NCBI GenBank assembly: GCA_016490735.1
Contig: JAEMWC010001098.1
Location: 128,501-192,500, forward strand
Length of the DNA: 64,000 nucleotides
Direction: 5' to 3'
Source of the DNA: Pachyseris speciosa
Taxonomy: Eukaryota > Cnidaria > Anthozoa > Scleractinia > Pachyseridae
Shown: positions 34,867 through 45,789 of the stretch, one piece after another
Layout: every line of letters begins with the position of its first letter
Numbering within the stretch: the first letter of the stretch is position 1
Notes under the pieces: model-generated
Seen by the model: the letters and a program-made list of their open reading frames with translations, nothing else
What the model was told of the DNA's origin: nothing
Database searches by the model: none
Translations under genes and position numbers: made by a program

Positions 34867-35590
34867 AAGGCCATTTATACAGGAGAAAATTAGACACGTC
34901 TGATCTAAGTCGCGAAGTGATCGTATAAATGGTGCAAATTAAATAAGCGTTCGCGTCTTATTTAAGTCGCGTCTTGTCTTAGAACAGGGTTTTCAGATGT
35001 TCTTATTTATTCCACGTCTTAATTAAGACGTGAACTTCGACGTATAAATGGTTTCGCGTCCTAAATAAGACGTGAACTTCAAGTGCACGTGCATAACAAC
35101 AAAAGGAACATGAGCTTGTCTTAAGATTAGATAGGTTGTCTTAAGATTAGATAGGTTGCAAATTTGCAAAAGATGGCCGCGAGAGGGAAAGCGAATTCAG
35201 CATCTCCCTTCTTAAACATGCCATCAGTCGCACCAATCCGTTGATCGTTTTCTTCCGGCTCTTCTTGGATTTCTGTTGTATTGTTTGTATGCTATGGCGA
35301 GTTAATTAATTTTCTATTAAACAGCGTGGTCTTCGTCTCTAAAAAAGCCCCTTCCTTCTTAAAATGACAGGAGATCCGCTTTTGTTTCTTGCTACAGCGC
35401 GCCGTCTTGGACTGTTGCTAATGGCAACATTGCATGTAAGCGAGACTGTATCAAAAATAAGACGCGAACCATTTAGATGAGATCCTTGCGTCTTATGTAG
35501 GACGCGAAGGTATAAACGGTACAGTTCGCGTCCTATTTAAGTCGCGTCTTAGATAAGACGCGTCTTATTTTCTCCCGTATAAATGGCACT
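34867..35590. mobile_element. foldback element, AGGGCC family, copy 1
   Basis: The termini AAGGCCATTTATAC and GTATAAATGGCACT are slightly mutated versions of the family end. The 3-bp duplication ATT is at 34864-34866 and 35591-35593. The interior is built of TAAGACGCG and CGCGTCTTA words in both orientations. No ORF. Related copies are at 58034 and 62532. Confidence 0.8.
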
Positions 35591-35693
35591 ATTGTCTACT
35601 TGTCCGGGGCATCCTTCTAGGGGGACTATGCCGGGTCATGCCGGGTTATCCCGGCTAGCCGAGATGAGAATACCGAGAAAGCGATGTTATAAC

Positions 35694-35830
35694 GGACTCC
35701 GGCGGCCCGAAGGGCCGTTAAGCGGAGCACCATGGTTAAGGAAATATTGTAACCCCAGTCTAGTTCCTAGGCGTTTCCCCCCCTCCCCCCCCCCCCTTCC
35801 CCCCCTTGTCCGCGTGAAGTCTGGGAAAGA
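35694..35830. repeat. GC palindrome and C-rich tract
   Basis: CGGCCCGAAGGGCCG resembles the palindrome near 15182 and is followed by C-rich homopolymer tracts. Function unknown. Confidence 0.4.
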
Positions 35831-36654
35831 GTGGGCGAGAGAACGCCTAGCAAATATTGCCAAAATACCCCTGATTTTAGCACAAAAAAACCCTGTTTGG
35901 AACTTACTAGTTTCCACGCCGTATCATGTAAATAGCTTACCGTCGATCGGACAAATCCGTATAATGGTAGTGTCCGAGACGCGGATCCAGGGTTTTTAAA
36001 TGGGGTTAGCTGATACCAATCGGCCACCAAACTATACGTTAATTTATCCTACGTTACGCTACGTTTGTCCCTAAACATGGCGTCTTAGGTAGGATGAATT
36101 TCCGTTTGTTTTCCCATTTATTATATTGTTTTGGTGGGCTGTTCTAAAGAGCGGTAGCTAGCCACCCAGAATCTACCAGAATCCCTTGAGGCTTATTTTT
36201 AGAGGTGGATCACACTAGGTAAAGATAACATTTGCCATAAAATATCTGTTAACTCATAGTTAGGGTGTTGGTGTCAGCAGTCACGTGACTATCCCTGAAT
36301 CAGCGATTAAGGCTACTGTCACAAGATTTCTTGATCAATTTAAAGGCGCATAGGATATTTAAGTTTCCATTTGTGTGGGTCATTTGAAAATGACCACTTG
36401 ACGTCTCACATTTGAAATTTAAAGTGCGACTACGATCGGAAAATCACTCGTCTTTTTTCTTCAGATTCCGAAAGTGTTTGCTTAACAACCGACTCGCGAA
36501 ATTTCAAGCTTTAATTTGGAGAAGTCAGTTTTTTAATTTGACTGAAATATTTCTATGTAGTGATCCGCCATTACTAACTTCAAAATCTTGAGAGAACTGG
36601 ATCGAGGGCAAAATGACGTAGAAAGCTCACAAGAGTAAGGATGCAGTGACACAA

Positions 36655-37850
36655 CATTTGACGTTACCATGGGCAGCTACGACGACGCTGAGACACGTGA
36701 GCTTGTAGGAAGTTTCCTTCTTTCGAAATTACAAAACCTTTAAGTCAACATAGGACTATACCGGGACGACGGACTGGCCATTTCTAACACCTCAGCGAGA
36801 GACACAGAGAACATAAAGAAGGAAATATGCCGCGTCTTTAACCGCAATGGACTACGCATCACAATTGAAGCCAACAAACAGATCATTAACTTCCTAGTCG
36901 TCACCTTTAACCTAAACAACAGCACCTATCAGCCGTTCACAAAACCTAACACCACGCTGCAGGACGTCCATCGCGATAGCAACCACCCACCAATCACCAC
37001 AAAGAACATTCCCGCCGGCATAAACAAACGACTGTGATCACTTTCATCGGACAAAGCATCATTCGACCAAGCCGCCCCTCCATACCTAAAAGCACTCGAC
37101 GAGAACGGATACCACTACACTCTTCACTATGAACCAACTACGACTGCCAAAGAGAATAACAGACAATGAAACAACATTCTCTGGTAGAACCCCCCATTCA
37201 GCAAAAACGTCAACACCAATATCGGACAGATTCCTCACCCTAGTAGACAAACACTTTCCTAAAAAGACCACAAGCTAAGAAAAATCCTCAATCGCAATAT
37301 CGTCAAGATCAGCTACAGCTGCATGAATAACACTAAACAAATTATCTAGAATCACGACAAACGCATTTTGAATCCACCCCTACACACCGATGAAGCCGCA
37401 AACAACACAATTGTTAACAGAACATACAACTGCCGACAAAAGAACGCGTGCCCACTTAACGGAAACTGCCTCCAATCATCAGTCATCTACCAAGCAACCG
37501 TCATACGTAAGGACAGTAACACTTCTGCAACGTATATCGGACTCACAGTAAACGACTTCAAGACAAGATACAGGAACCACACTGTATCATACCGTCACGC
37601 AATACACAGAAACTCCACCGAACTCAGCAAACATATCTGGTCTCTTAAAGACAAGAACATTGTCCACTTTATCTCATAGCGCATCATTTCATCAGCCTCA
37701 TCCTACAATAGCTCAAGTAAAAGATGTAATCTCTGTCTTAAAGAGAAATTTTTAATAATCTGCAGACCTGATTTGTCATCACTTAACAAACTTGTCTCTT
37801 CTTGCCGCCACAGGAACTAAGCGTTGCTACGCAACAACTAAATATTTAAT
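36655..37850 (+). mobile_element. Penelope-like element fragment (RT and GIY-YIG)
   Basis: Broken reading frames carry MGSYDDAETRELVG, then GLYRDDGLAIS (RT catalytic Y-x-DD motif), then FNRNGLRITIEANKQIINFL of the thumb region. The 103-codon open stretch 37368-37679 reads CPLNGNCLQSSVIYQATV, TYIGLTVNDFKTRYRNHTVS and STELSKHIWSLKDKN. The VIY and YIG signatures and the following Arg are those of GIY-YIG endonucleases, so RT followed by GIY-YIG marks a canonical PLE. It is 5'-truncated with several internal stops. I found no hammerhead motif in this copy. Confidence 0.85.
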
Positions 37851-38065
37851 CATTTGAATTAACCGCATCATTGCTTATGTAATTCTTATAGTATAAGAAC
37901 GACGGTTATGAATATTCTTGTCATTAAAAACTCCACTGGAAATGAATTAAGTACAGTAAGGTAGGGAGGGGATATATTAGCAACTGATTGCCTTAATTAC
38001 TTAGGATCACCAGACTATTCCCGTTTAGATGGCGATTCATTAGGGATTTCTCATGAAGTGAAAAA

Positions 38066-38143
38066 GTGGCTCAGCCAGGAATCGAACCTGGGTCTCCAGA
38101 TTACCGGTCGGATGCCTTAACCACTAGGCCACTGAACCAACCA
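38066..38143 (-). repeat. tRNA-derived SINE, second family
   Basis: The minus strand reads CAGTGGCCTAGTGGTTAAGG (A-box side) and CCCAGGTTCGATTCCTGGC (B-box). Plus-strand copies at 38415-38490 and 42048-42122 share long flanks, including CCAGGGGGATTTGGCCGTGC, so the unit is a SINE of several hundred bp. Confidence 0.65.
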
Positions 38144-38414
38144 CAATGGGAATACATATTTTTACTGTACAACACATACAAAGTGTGGCCTTCTGATGGT
38201 CAGCTCCGAGGACACAATTTGACACATATATATCCCCTCCCTACCTTAATGTACTTAATTCATTTCCAGGGGGATTTGGCCGTGCATCGCCGATCTACCG
38301 GGGAGTAGTGACGTGATCCTGATTGCAGAAAATGTGTGAAATTGACTCCTCGGGCCTGACCATCAGAAGGCCACACTGTGTATGTGTTAGACAGTAAAAA
38401 GGTGTGTTGCCAGT

Positions 38415-38490
38415 GTGGTTGGTTCAGTGGCGTAGTGGTTAAGGCATCCGATCGGTAATCTGGAGACCCAGGTTCGATTCCTGAGCCACA
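38415..38490 (+). repeat. tRNA-derived SINE, second family
   Basis: TGGTTGGTTCAGTGGCGTAG then CAGGTTCGATTCCTGAGCCA. It is followed by a tail (CACTTAATTACTTAGTTG) that leads into a TA microsatellite. Head to head with 38066-38143. Confidence 0.65.
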
Positions 38491-38539
38491 TTTTCACTTA
38501 ATTACTTAGTTGTGTTGATTTCTATTCCCAAATTAACCT

Positions 38540-38543
<4 letters not shown>

Positions 38544-38600
<57 letters not shown>
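38544..38600. repeat. (TA)n microsatellite
   Basis: Pure TA repeat. Ile-Tyr ORFs on both strands are artefacts. Confidence 0.95.
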
Positions 38601-38602
<2 letters not shown>

Positions 38603-38639
38603 TGATTTGTGTTCCCAAATTATCCTTGCCAAGAAGAAG

Positions 38640-39060
38640 AAGTACTAAGAAGAAGTACTTTATAATTTGGAGGCCTGATTTAGCCACCTTGAACAAACGT
38701 AATGAACTTATTACTTCCTGTAGATACGCAAACAAATTTCTCCTCAAAAATTTCAAAACTGACACGTAATAACTCCCATTTTAATGTGTCCGTTGTTTAT
38801 CTGAAACAGAAACCGTTGTAAATTTAAACTTTTCCGATTATCTTAACTACATAAATGTCAGTGTCACGCTTACTTCCATTGTCATGCGGATTGTAAGCGT
38901 CTATTGTTGAGAAGTAGAAACCGTTGTAATCTTATACTTTTCCACTCCTCCTGTATATATAGTTACCAGCTTTTCGTTGTAATTTTACATTTGGCTATTT
39001 ATTTGATGAGTGCCGTACAGGTTGTGCGGTACGAAACTATATAGTAATAAATATGCCAAG
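38640..39060 (+). mobile_element. Penelope-like element 3' fragment with hammerhead-like motif
   Basis: An open stretch reads [20 protein letters not shown] and [15 protein letters not shown], the conserved C-terminus of PLE GIY-YIG proteins, ending at a stop near 38769. About 220 bp of non-coding tail follows and ends in the hammerhead-like fold at 38993-39057. Confidence 0.75.
38993..39057 (+). ncRNA. hammerhead-like ribozyme in PLE 3' region
   Basis: TGATGA, a 9-bp stem II (GTGCCGTAC with GTGCGGTAC, two wobbles), GAAA, palindromic helix III ACTATATAGT and a TA cleavage site are all present. Helix I pairs GGCTATTTAT with ATAAATATGCC, allowing one bulge. The first core base, normally C of CTGATGA, is T here, which should abolish activity. 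PLEs are known to carry hammerhead motifs, so a decayed copy is the simplest reading. Confidence 0.6.
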
Positions 39061-39146
39061 TAAAATCTTCAGCTGATCAGACTGTCTTCAAATATTTATG
39101 CTCTAGTTTTTCTTTTGAGCACTCTGACAACAGTTATGCAAATCAA

Positions 39147-39149
<3 letters not shown>

Positions 39150-39192
<43 letters not shown>
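39150..39192. repeat. (TA)n microsatellite
   Basis: TA dinucleotide repeat. Confidence 0.95.
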
Positions 39193-39193
<1 letters not shown>

Positions 39194-39244
39194 CCAAAAA
39201 GTGGATTGAAATCCTCATCTACTATAAAGTGCTCAATAGCAGAG

Positions 39245-39972
39245 CTAGAGCTGCAAATAATTATAATCCAAGAGTTAGGTTATTTAAACATTTACTGCAA
39301 CTTTGAGTTTCATGCTTCTTGCGAAGCAATCATCAGGCAACTGCCAGAAATAACGGTTACAATCACAGAAATTTGAAATACAGAACAATGCATACATTAC
39401 ATTACATACTAGGCGTGTCGCGTCACACGGGTCGTTATCGCTAATTACATAATGACATTTCTTAACAGAAATTTCCTAACATGTCTACAACACGATGTCA
39501 GCTCATTTCTTTTGTTTAGACTTGCCATTTCTGGTTTACAAATAATGAAATATTTCTCCCACAAACACAAATTGCATCTCTTAGTAACATTGGAATAAGA
39601 ACTAGCTTGTTTTATCTTATTCCAATGTTACTAGTTCTTATTCCAATGTTACTAAGAGATGCAATTTGTGTTTGTGGGAGAAATATTTCATTATTTGTAA
39701 ACCAGAAATGGCAAGTCTAAACAAAAGAAATGAGCTGACATCGTGTTGTAGACATGTTAGGAAATTTCTGTTAAGAAATGTCATTATGTAATTAGCGATA
39801 ACGACCCGTGTGACGCGACGCGCCTAGTATGTAATGTAATGTATGCATTGTTCTGTATTTCAAATTTCTGTGATTGTAACCGTTATTTCTGGTTGTTGCC
39901 TGATGATTGCTTCGCAAGAAACATGAAACTCAAAGTTGCAGTAAATGTTTAAATAACCTAACTCTTGGATTA

Positions 39973-39985
<13 letters not shown>
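39245..39985. repeat. large inverted repeat of two PLE 3' ends
   Basis: The left arm (39245-39605) and right arm (39620-39985) are near-identical and opposite. Each arm encodes the PLE C-terminus: right arm [20 protein letters not shown] then [19 protein letters not shown], ending at a stop near 39790. Downstream in each arm is a CTGATGA or similar core. The centre is a short repeat of TTCCAATGTTACTA. The arms could fold into a hairpin of more than 350 bp. Confidence 0.8.
39900..39922 (+). ncRNA. hammerhead core remnant in PLE tail
   Basis: CTGATGA, stem II (TTGC, loop TTC, GCAA) and GAAAC are in correct order. Neither a closed helix I nor a proper helix III is evident, and the mirrored copy at about 39307-39336 has GAAGC instead of GAAAC. 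Reported as a remnant only. Confidence 0.35.

Positions 39986-40022
<37 letters not shown>
39979..40022. repeat. (TA)n microsatellite
   Basis: TA dinucleotide repeat. Confidence 0.95.
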
Positions 40023-40027
<5 letters not shown>

Positions 40028-41420
40028 TTACCGTTTACACTTGTAAAATAATAAAAAATTACAAAATAGAATACAGCTAAAAATTTAAATAAGATAAAAA
40101 ATAAAAATTTTATTAACCTAAATCTAGATATGCACAACTGAAAACTATTTGAGCCACATTTTCACTTAAAATTGCCAATATATATCTAGCCGACCTTTTG
40201 AAAACCAGGCTCGTGAAAATTTGGGGGGTTTTAGAACTTTCTTTATCAATACCTCGGTTTAACAAAAGGGAGACTTGCATTTAGGCCCGTTATGAGCCTA
40301 CAGTCTCTGTCAAAGAGAAGACGAAGAATACATGTTATTTGTCTTGCAATTAGACATGAAATTGACGTGACCTCTGACATGAGAATTTTGGTGCGTTAGT
40401 CGGCCAAATCTCTCTAGAATACGCTCTTTCTGACGGCAAAATAAGTTAGCTTTGGAATTAGTGGCATCGAATTAGCCGAAGTCTAGCAAAGTTTTCAACC
40501 GAGCGTTCGTGATTGCTACGACGATTCACAGCTAATTATTGTCGAATTTTATTTGTGTAAATTATCGCTCGATTTTGTGATCACTTCTGACACCGGAAAC
40601 CAGTCATTATGACACTTTCAGACTATCAAATCACTAGCTCCAATGACTAGCTTAAGATCGAATTTGCGAGGGCGGAAACTAGTCAAAAAAATGTTCAAAC
40701 TTACGCTTTTTGCAGACAAATTCCCAGCCATGCCTTTGAGGTCCCGGATGTTTACTGTCCGTGTTAGCGAGGAGCTGTTGACGACCATCTTGCCACAGCA
40801 TTTTTACTAAGTCCTTAGCATGCTCCAAATTCTACACCAGTTTCTCTCCCTGAGCCTTGAAATGATCACCGACACCTACTTTCTGAGGCTAAAGACTTGT
40901 TACCTCTCAAAGCAGAGCTCTCAATATCTTTGCATTTTTCCAGCAGTACCGCCCGGGTAAACAAAGTACTCGTTTAGAAAATTACTGCACAGCAGGATAT
41001 TAGACGAGGCACACACTGCACCTCGCAAGACTTTCCCCCTCACTGGACTTAATGATGTCCTAAGGAATACTCTGCTCTAGGAGGCCAACGGAAAATCAAT
41101 CTCTAACGACGCCATTACGAGCTAACTGACCGCGCGAAGACTTCAAATGCACGTTTCTTTCTTTGAGAGAGAGTGGAAACTAACGGACAAATAAAACTGG
41201 AGGGGAGGGTGTAGCGGGGGGGGGGGGGGACGGGGATAAGACCTTAATGCAAAGTTGAATTCAGGGACAGTTTCTTCCTCTTCTTCTAATTATTAATGTA
41301 GCTAGCATGCGCCCCCCCCCCCCCCCCCCCACCGCCCCGTCCAAAAAAGAAAAAAAAAAAGAAAAAAAGTGAGAGACATCTAATATGAGTTAGTATGGAC
41401 TCCAGGAGCCCTGTTTTGAA
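40023..41420. other. no gene recognised
   Basis: No supported ORF. G- and C-homopolymer tracts are at 41214-41229 and 41312-41330. Confidence 0.45.
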
Positions 41421-41427
41421 AACTCCA

Positions 41428-41428
41428 G

Positions 41429-41471
<43 letters not shown>

Positions 41472-41525
41472 TCTTTTAATAAAGACGAAATATTGGCAAA
41501 GTCGTATTTTCCAGTTCTTGGCTAT

Positions 41526-41578
<53 letters not shown>

Positions 41579-41592
41579 CTATATATATATAG

Positions 41593-41633
<41 letters not shown>

Positions 41634-41640
41634 CAAGGTT
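41428..41640. repeat. (TA)n tracts around a PLE tail fragment
   Basis: TA repeats flank the segment GTCTTTTAATAAAGACGAAA and TATTGGCAAAGTCG, which is the same PLE-derived sequence as at 42310-42345 but without the CTGATGA core. Confidence 0.8.
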
Positions 41641-42047
41641 GATTTGGTAACAGAAATCAACACAACTAAGTAATTAAGTGAAAATGTGGCTCATATAGTT
41701 TTCAGTTGTGCATATCTAGATTGGCCTTATTATGGTAAGGTCCGAGGATTTCACTTAATACTTAGTTGTTGATTCTGTTCTAAAATTAACCTTGTTTGTT
41801 TGTATTTCTCAGAATCTCTAATGAATCGCCATCCAAAGGGGAATAGGCTGGTGATCCTAAGTAATTAAGGCAATCAGTTGCTAATACATCCCCTCCCTAC
41901 CTTACTGTACTTAAATTAATTTCCAGGGGGATTTGGCCGTGCATCGCGATCGACCAGTAGTGATGATCCTGGTTAAAAAATGTGTAAATTGCTCACCTTA
42001 CATAAAAATAAGGCCACATTGTTGTACAGTAAAGATATGTGTTCAGT

Positions 42048-42122
42048 GTGGTTGGTTCAGTGGTCTAGTGGTAAGGCATCCGATAATCTGGAGACCCAGG
42101 TTCGATTCCTGGCTGAGCCACA
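42048..42122 (+). repeat. tRNA-derived SINE, second family
   Basis: TGTGGTTGGTTCAGTGGTCT then CCCAGGTTCGATTCCTGGCT. Flanks match 38150-38500 with many small deletions. Confidence 0.65.
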
Positions 42123-42272
42123 TTTCACTTAATTACTTAGTTGTTGACTGTTCCTAAAATTAACCTTGTTTGTTTGTATTTCTCAGAAATCTCTATGAAT
42201 CGCCATCCAAAGTAGGCTTGATCCTAAGTAATTAAGGCAATCAGTTGCTAATACATCTCCCTACCTTATGTA

Positions 42273-42365
42273 TTATATATATATATATATATATATGTTG
42301 CCCTGATGAAGTCTTTTAATAAAGACGAAATATTGGCAAAGTCGTATTTTCCAGTTCTTGGCTAT

Positions 42366-42432
<67 letters not shown>

Positions 42433-42451
42433 TATCTATATATATATATAG

Positions 42452-42490
<39 letters not shown>
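42273..42490. repeat. (TA)n tracts
   Basis: Long TA repeats on both sides of the hammerhead-like segment. The Ile-Tyr ORF is an artefact. Confidence 0.9.
42298..42339 (+). ncRNA. minimal hammerhead-like motif in PLE-derived sequence
   Basis: TTGCC, CTGATGA, one extra A, stem II (GTCTTT, loop TAAT, AAAGAC), GAAA, a TAT-containing minimal helix III and GGCAA are in the right order. Helix I is 5 bp (TTGCC with GGCAA). Helix III is a palindromic ATAT with no loop, so folding would need two RNAs. Activity is doubtful because of the extra A next to the core. Confidence 0.5.
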
Positions 42491-42492
<2 letters not shown>

Positions 42493-42743
42493 CAAGGTTG
42501 ATTTGGTAACAGAAATCAACACAACTAAGTAATTAAGTGAAAATGTGGCTCATATAGTTTTCAGTTGTGCATATCTAGATTTAGATTAAAAAATTTTATT
42601 TTTTTATCTTATTTTAAAGTTTTAGCTGTATTCTGTTTTGTAATTTTTTATTATCTCACAAGTGTAATTGGTAATTTAATTTCTAACTCAAGATAGAGGG
42701 CCACTGGTTTGTCAATTTGTAACTGTTATGTGTTACCCACTAT

Positions 42744-42754
42744 AAATAAAGTTG

Positions 42755-42781
<27 letters not shown>
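42744..42781. repeat. LINE-like 3' tail with (TTAC)n
   Basis: AATAAAGTTGTTAC runs into TTAC repeats, as at 20730-20775. Confidence 0.55.
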
Positions 42782-42786
<5 letters not shown>

Positions 42787-43399
42787 AAAACCATGTCAAT
42801 CATTATTCAAGTCATGGGTGTGGTTGCTATCCCTTTTTATTTTAGCAAAGAACTTTAATTCTCAAGATAAACATTGACCAAGTGTGGCCAAAAGCATTTA
42901 GATCAATAGTTAGGGGGGGGGGGGTCCCACTCTCAGAGCCTGGTTGGGTGACTTGGGATCAGTGTAAAAGCGACGGAATCTAGAATGTGAAAATCACGAC
43001 TACCAAACCCAACACCTCACATCCCCCCCCCCGCCACTTCATAATTGGACTTTGCAATCTCTGACTTTTATTTTAAACCCGAGTAGACTTGATAACGGAG
43101 GGTGGGGGGGGGGGGGGAGGGGAGTCCCTTACTCCCAGTTGGATGAATTGTTACTCAATAAATAGGTGAGGATAGCTCAGGCGTTTAAAGAACATAACAC
43201 AAGGCATTAATGTTTGTTTGCATATGGCTTTCTTGCTATGCTGTTTACTCTCTAGGCACGTTACATGGCTGTTAATTTTTATATATTAGCTACTATGTTC
43301 TTAATCCATGTAATCTTGTCTTAAGTTTTTAGAAATGAAAGGATTTGTCGGCGGCGGGACGACGACGCTTTCCTGAAAGACACGAACAAAACATACAAA

Positions 43400-44000
43400 C
43401 AAACGTTATTAACCCTCATACTCCCACCGTGGTGCAAGGGGATCCACCTCTCATATCATATAAAAGAGGGCGATCGCTGAGCTCTTTGTTTTTGTATGGG
43501 TCTAGCTTCGTATCTTAATTTACCACTGAGTGAGCTGTTTTAATGAAATTTTCTGGCTAGCCTCTCTCTAGCATATGTGATTTGAAGTTTTTAATTATCT
43601 CTTCCAATAATTTTTTTGGAAGAGTATGATTTGAGAAGTCTTAGAGCCTCTCCTTTGATAAAGCTTGTTTTAACTCCCAGTGGGTGAGACAAACTGAGAT
43701 GTGCATATTGGAACATCTCAGTAGGCTTAGAATCAGTATGCAAGTCAAAGACTGCATCTTTTTAGAATCTTTTGCCTTTATAGATGCTAGTATCCAGGAA
43801 AGTTGTTTCCATTTCGAAGATTTCGGCCGTAAATTTAATCATGGGGTGATGTGATTGATTGTTTTCTTGTTCAATGAATGACTGCGTTATTTTGTCTCTG
43901 TTTATGGCTTGTGTGACTCGCATGGATGACTCGCATGGCTCGCATGGATGGCTTGCGTGACTTGCATGGATGGGTCGCATGGCTCGGCATGGCTCGCTGG
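43400..44000 (-). mobile_element. PLE reverse-transcriptase remnant
   Basis: The minus-strand frame reads IKFTAEIFEMETTFLDTSIY then KGKRF, followed after a stop by KPTEMFQYAHLSLSHP and KTSFIKGEALRLLK. These are the conserved post-catalytic RT segments of cnidarian PLEs. Frames are broken. The upstream end is overrun by a minisatellite at 43917-43996. Confidence 0.65.
43917..43996. repeat. minisatellite, ATGG(C/A)TCGC words
   Basis: Irregular tandem copies of a roughly 9-14-bp unit GGATGACTCGCA/GGCTCGCAT. Confidence 0.7.
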
Positions 44001-44016
44001 CTCTTATATTGTACAC

Positions 44017-45780
44017 ATTCCCACGTAATGTATTCTCGTTATCTTCTTTGTGACTATGGAGCTCAGGTTTTATAAGCCTTTTGGTTTCTTGGCCTCATAC
44101 CAGCCTACATTGAATTATTGTATTCAATTATGTACACATGTATGTAGTTTTTTGGTGAAAAATAAACTAAACTGAACTGAAAAACTGCAAGCAAACCTTT
44201 GGCAAAATGCGTTATAAGCATTAAATAAATACAGATTAAACCCTGCACTGAGCTCACATGTAATATCATTGAAATTGAGTTGTACATTATTAGCTATGGC
44301 CACAAGAAGTTCAGTACTTACTTAAATGCCAGTGCATATTGCTTGGACTTGCATCTAGTAAGTTTATCATATTGTATTCTGCACTACACACAGTCTAATT
44401 GATGACAAAATGTAGTGGAAATTTTAGTTACATATATTAAGTAATTAACTGATTCTCCTTCTGTAGGCATGAGAGTGGCTGTTATCCTTGATTGGGATGA
44501 ATGATCCAAAGCAAGATGCTGCCACGTGAAGAAAGAAGTATGACTTAAAGGAAGGAGAAGCAAACTTTGAACAGATGGGTAAGCTAATTTCACCTACAAT
44601 CATCTCAGTTACAAAAACTTGTAGTTAGTAGCTTGGCATCCATGCAGCTACATTATGAATGGACTACAATGGTGAGGGTAGACTGACTCGGCACTGGGAC
44701 ATTACAGCAATAAAAAGCTATTTTTGGTATTTGGCCACCTGAACCCTCCTTGTGTAGCCCGTAGTAAATAAATACAGTGAATCAAAGTTTTAAATGTTGA
44801 CCTGTCAAAATCAATTGGCCACATTCCGATGTAATCGTTGTTGTTTCTCTCTAAGTTTTGTTATATACACGTTTTTATAAAGCCGGCTTCAATATCTCCA
44901 TGTAAATAACATGGTGTAATACAATAATTTTATTGCTTAGACTTATATTTCACTCTGTTTATCATTTAATTTGAATCATTCTCGTGATTAGTAATATAGC
45001 CACTTGAATCGAAATTTGCAGCGATCTAAAATCATGAAGAAGATAGTTCCAATTCGAAGTAAACAAAACTACGAGGGTACGTTTACATGAATTTACTTTC
45101 TGTATATTTTTGTCAGAATAATAACTGGAAAGTCAAGAACAACAAAAAAGGATACCGGCACATGTACATCAAAAGTAGACCTTTATTCCCTGTACGGTGA
45201 AGAGTATATTTTTAAAGTGCAGAGAAGGCTCTCACTAATTATATCAGAAATGGGACAGAAAGGAGCGCTGTGGTCTTGATTTTCCATCGTCTTACTTGTT
45301 GCGAGAAGTTTTATTTATATTTAAAGCCAAACTAATTCACGCGGCTTGGCGCTGCAAATGCGTTACAATTTCAGCCTCATTTACCCTCAGGGGCCAGAAC
45401 CGTTTTCTACGAGCATGATTTACAAGTGGGGAAGCAGTATTACAATAACTACACTTCGTCAATATTTCTTTTATACAGATTGTTGGACCCGTGGTAGCCG
45501 AGACAAGGGCTGAAAACCTGGAAGCTTCTCAGTCGGCCAAGAACGCAAAACACACACTGAGAGTGAATGAAAATGATTGAGACAGAGAATGGTTAAAAAA
45601 CTGATTAAATAAAAACGTTTTGCTTATAAACGTCCCCTGCCTACCTTTCATTGTATGTCACATTCACTGGAACTTATCAGTTCCCGGTATTTGAGAGACG
45701 AACCGAAGAATACGAAGAACCGGCACTCAGCGTAAATGAAAACCAGAATCTTCTGAAGAAATAAGCCACTGGAAAATAAT
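44017..45780. other. no gene recognised
   Basis: Short ORFs only; no domain, RNA or element boundary could be supported. Confidence 0.45.
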
Positions 45781-45789
45781 TCTGTATTC

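Noticed and set aside
35583..35999. 138-codon plus-strand ORF and its antisense ORFs
   Set aside because: It runs through the end of a foldback element, a GC palindrome and C-homopolymers. No domain.
38502..42509. Ile-Tyr repeat ORFs
   Set aside because: TA microsatellites read in frame.
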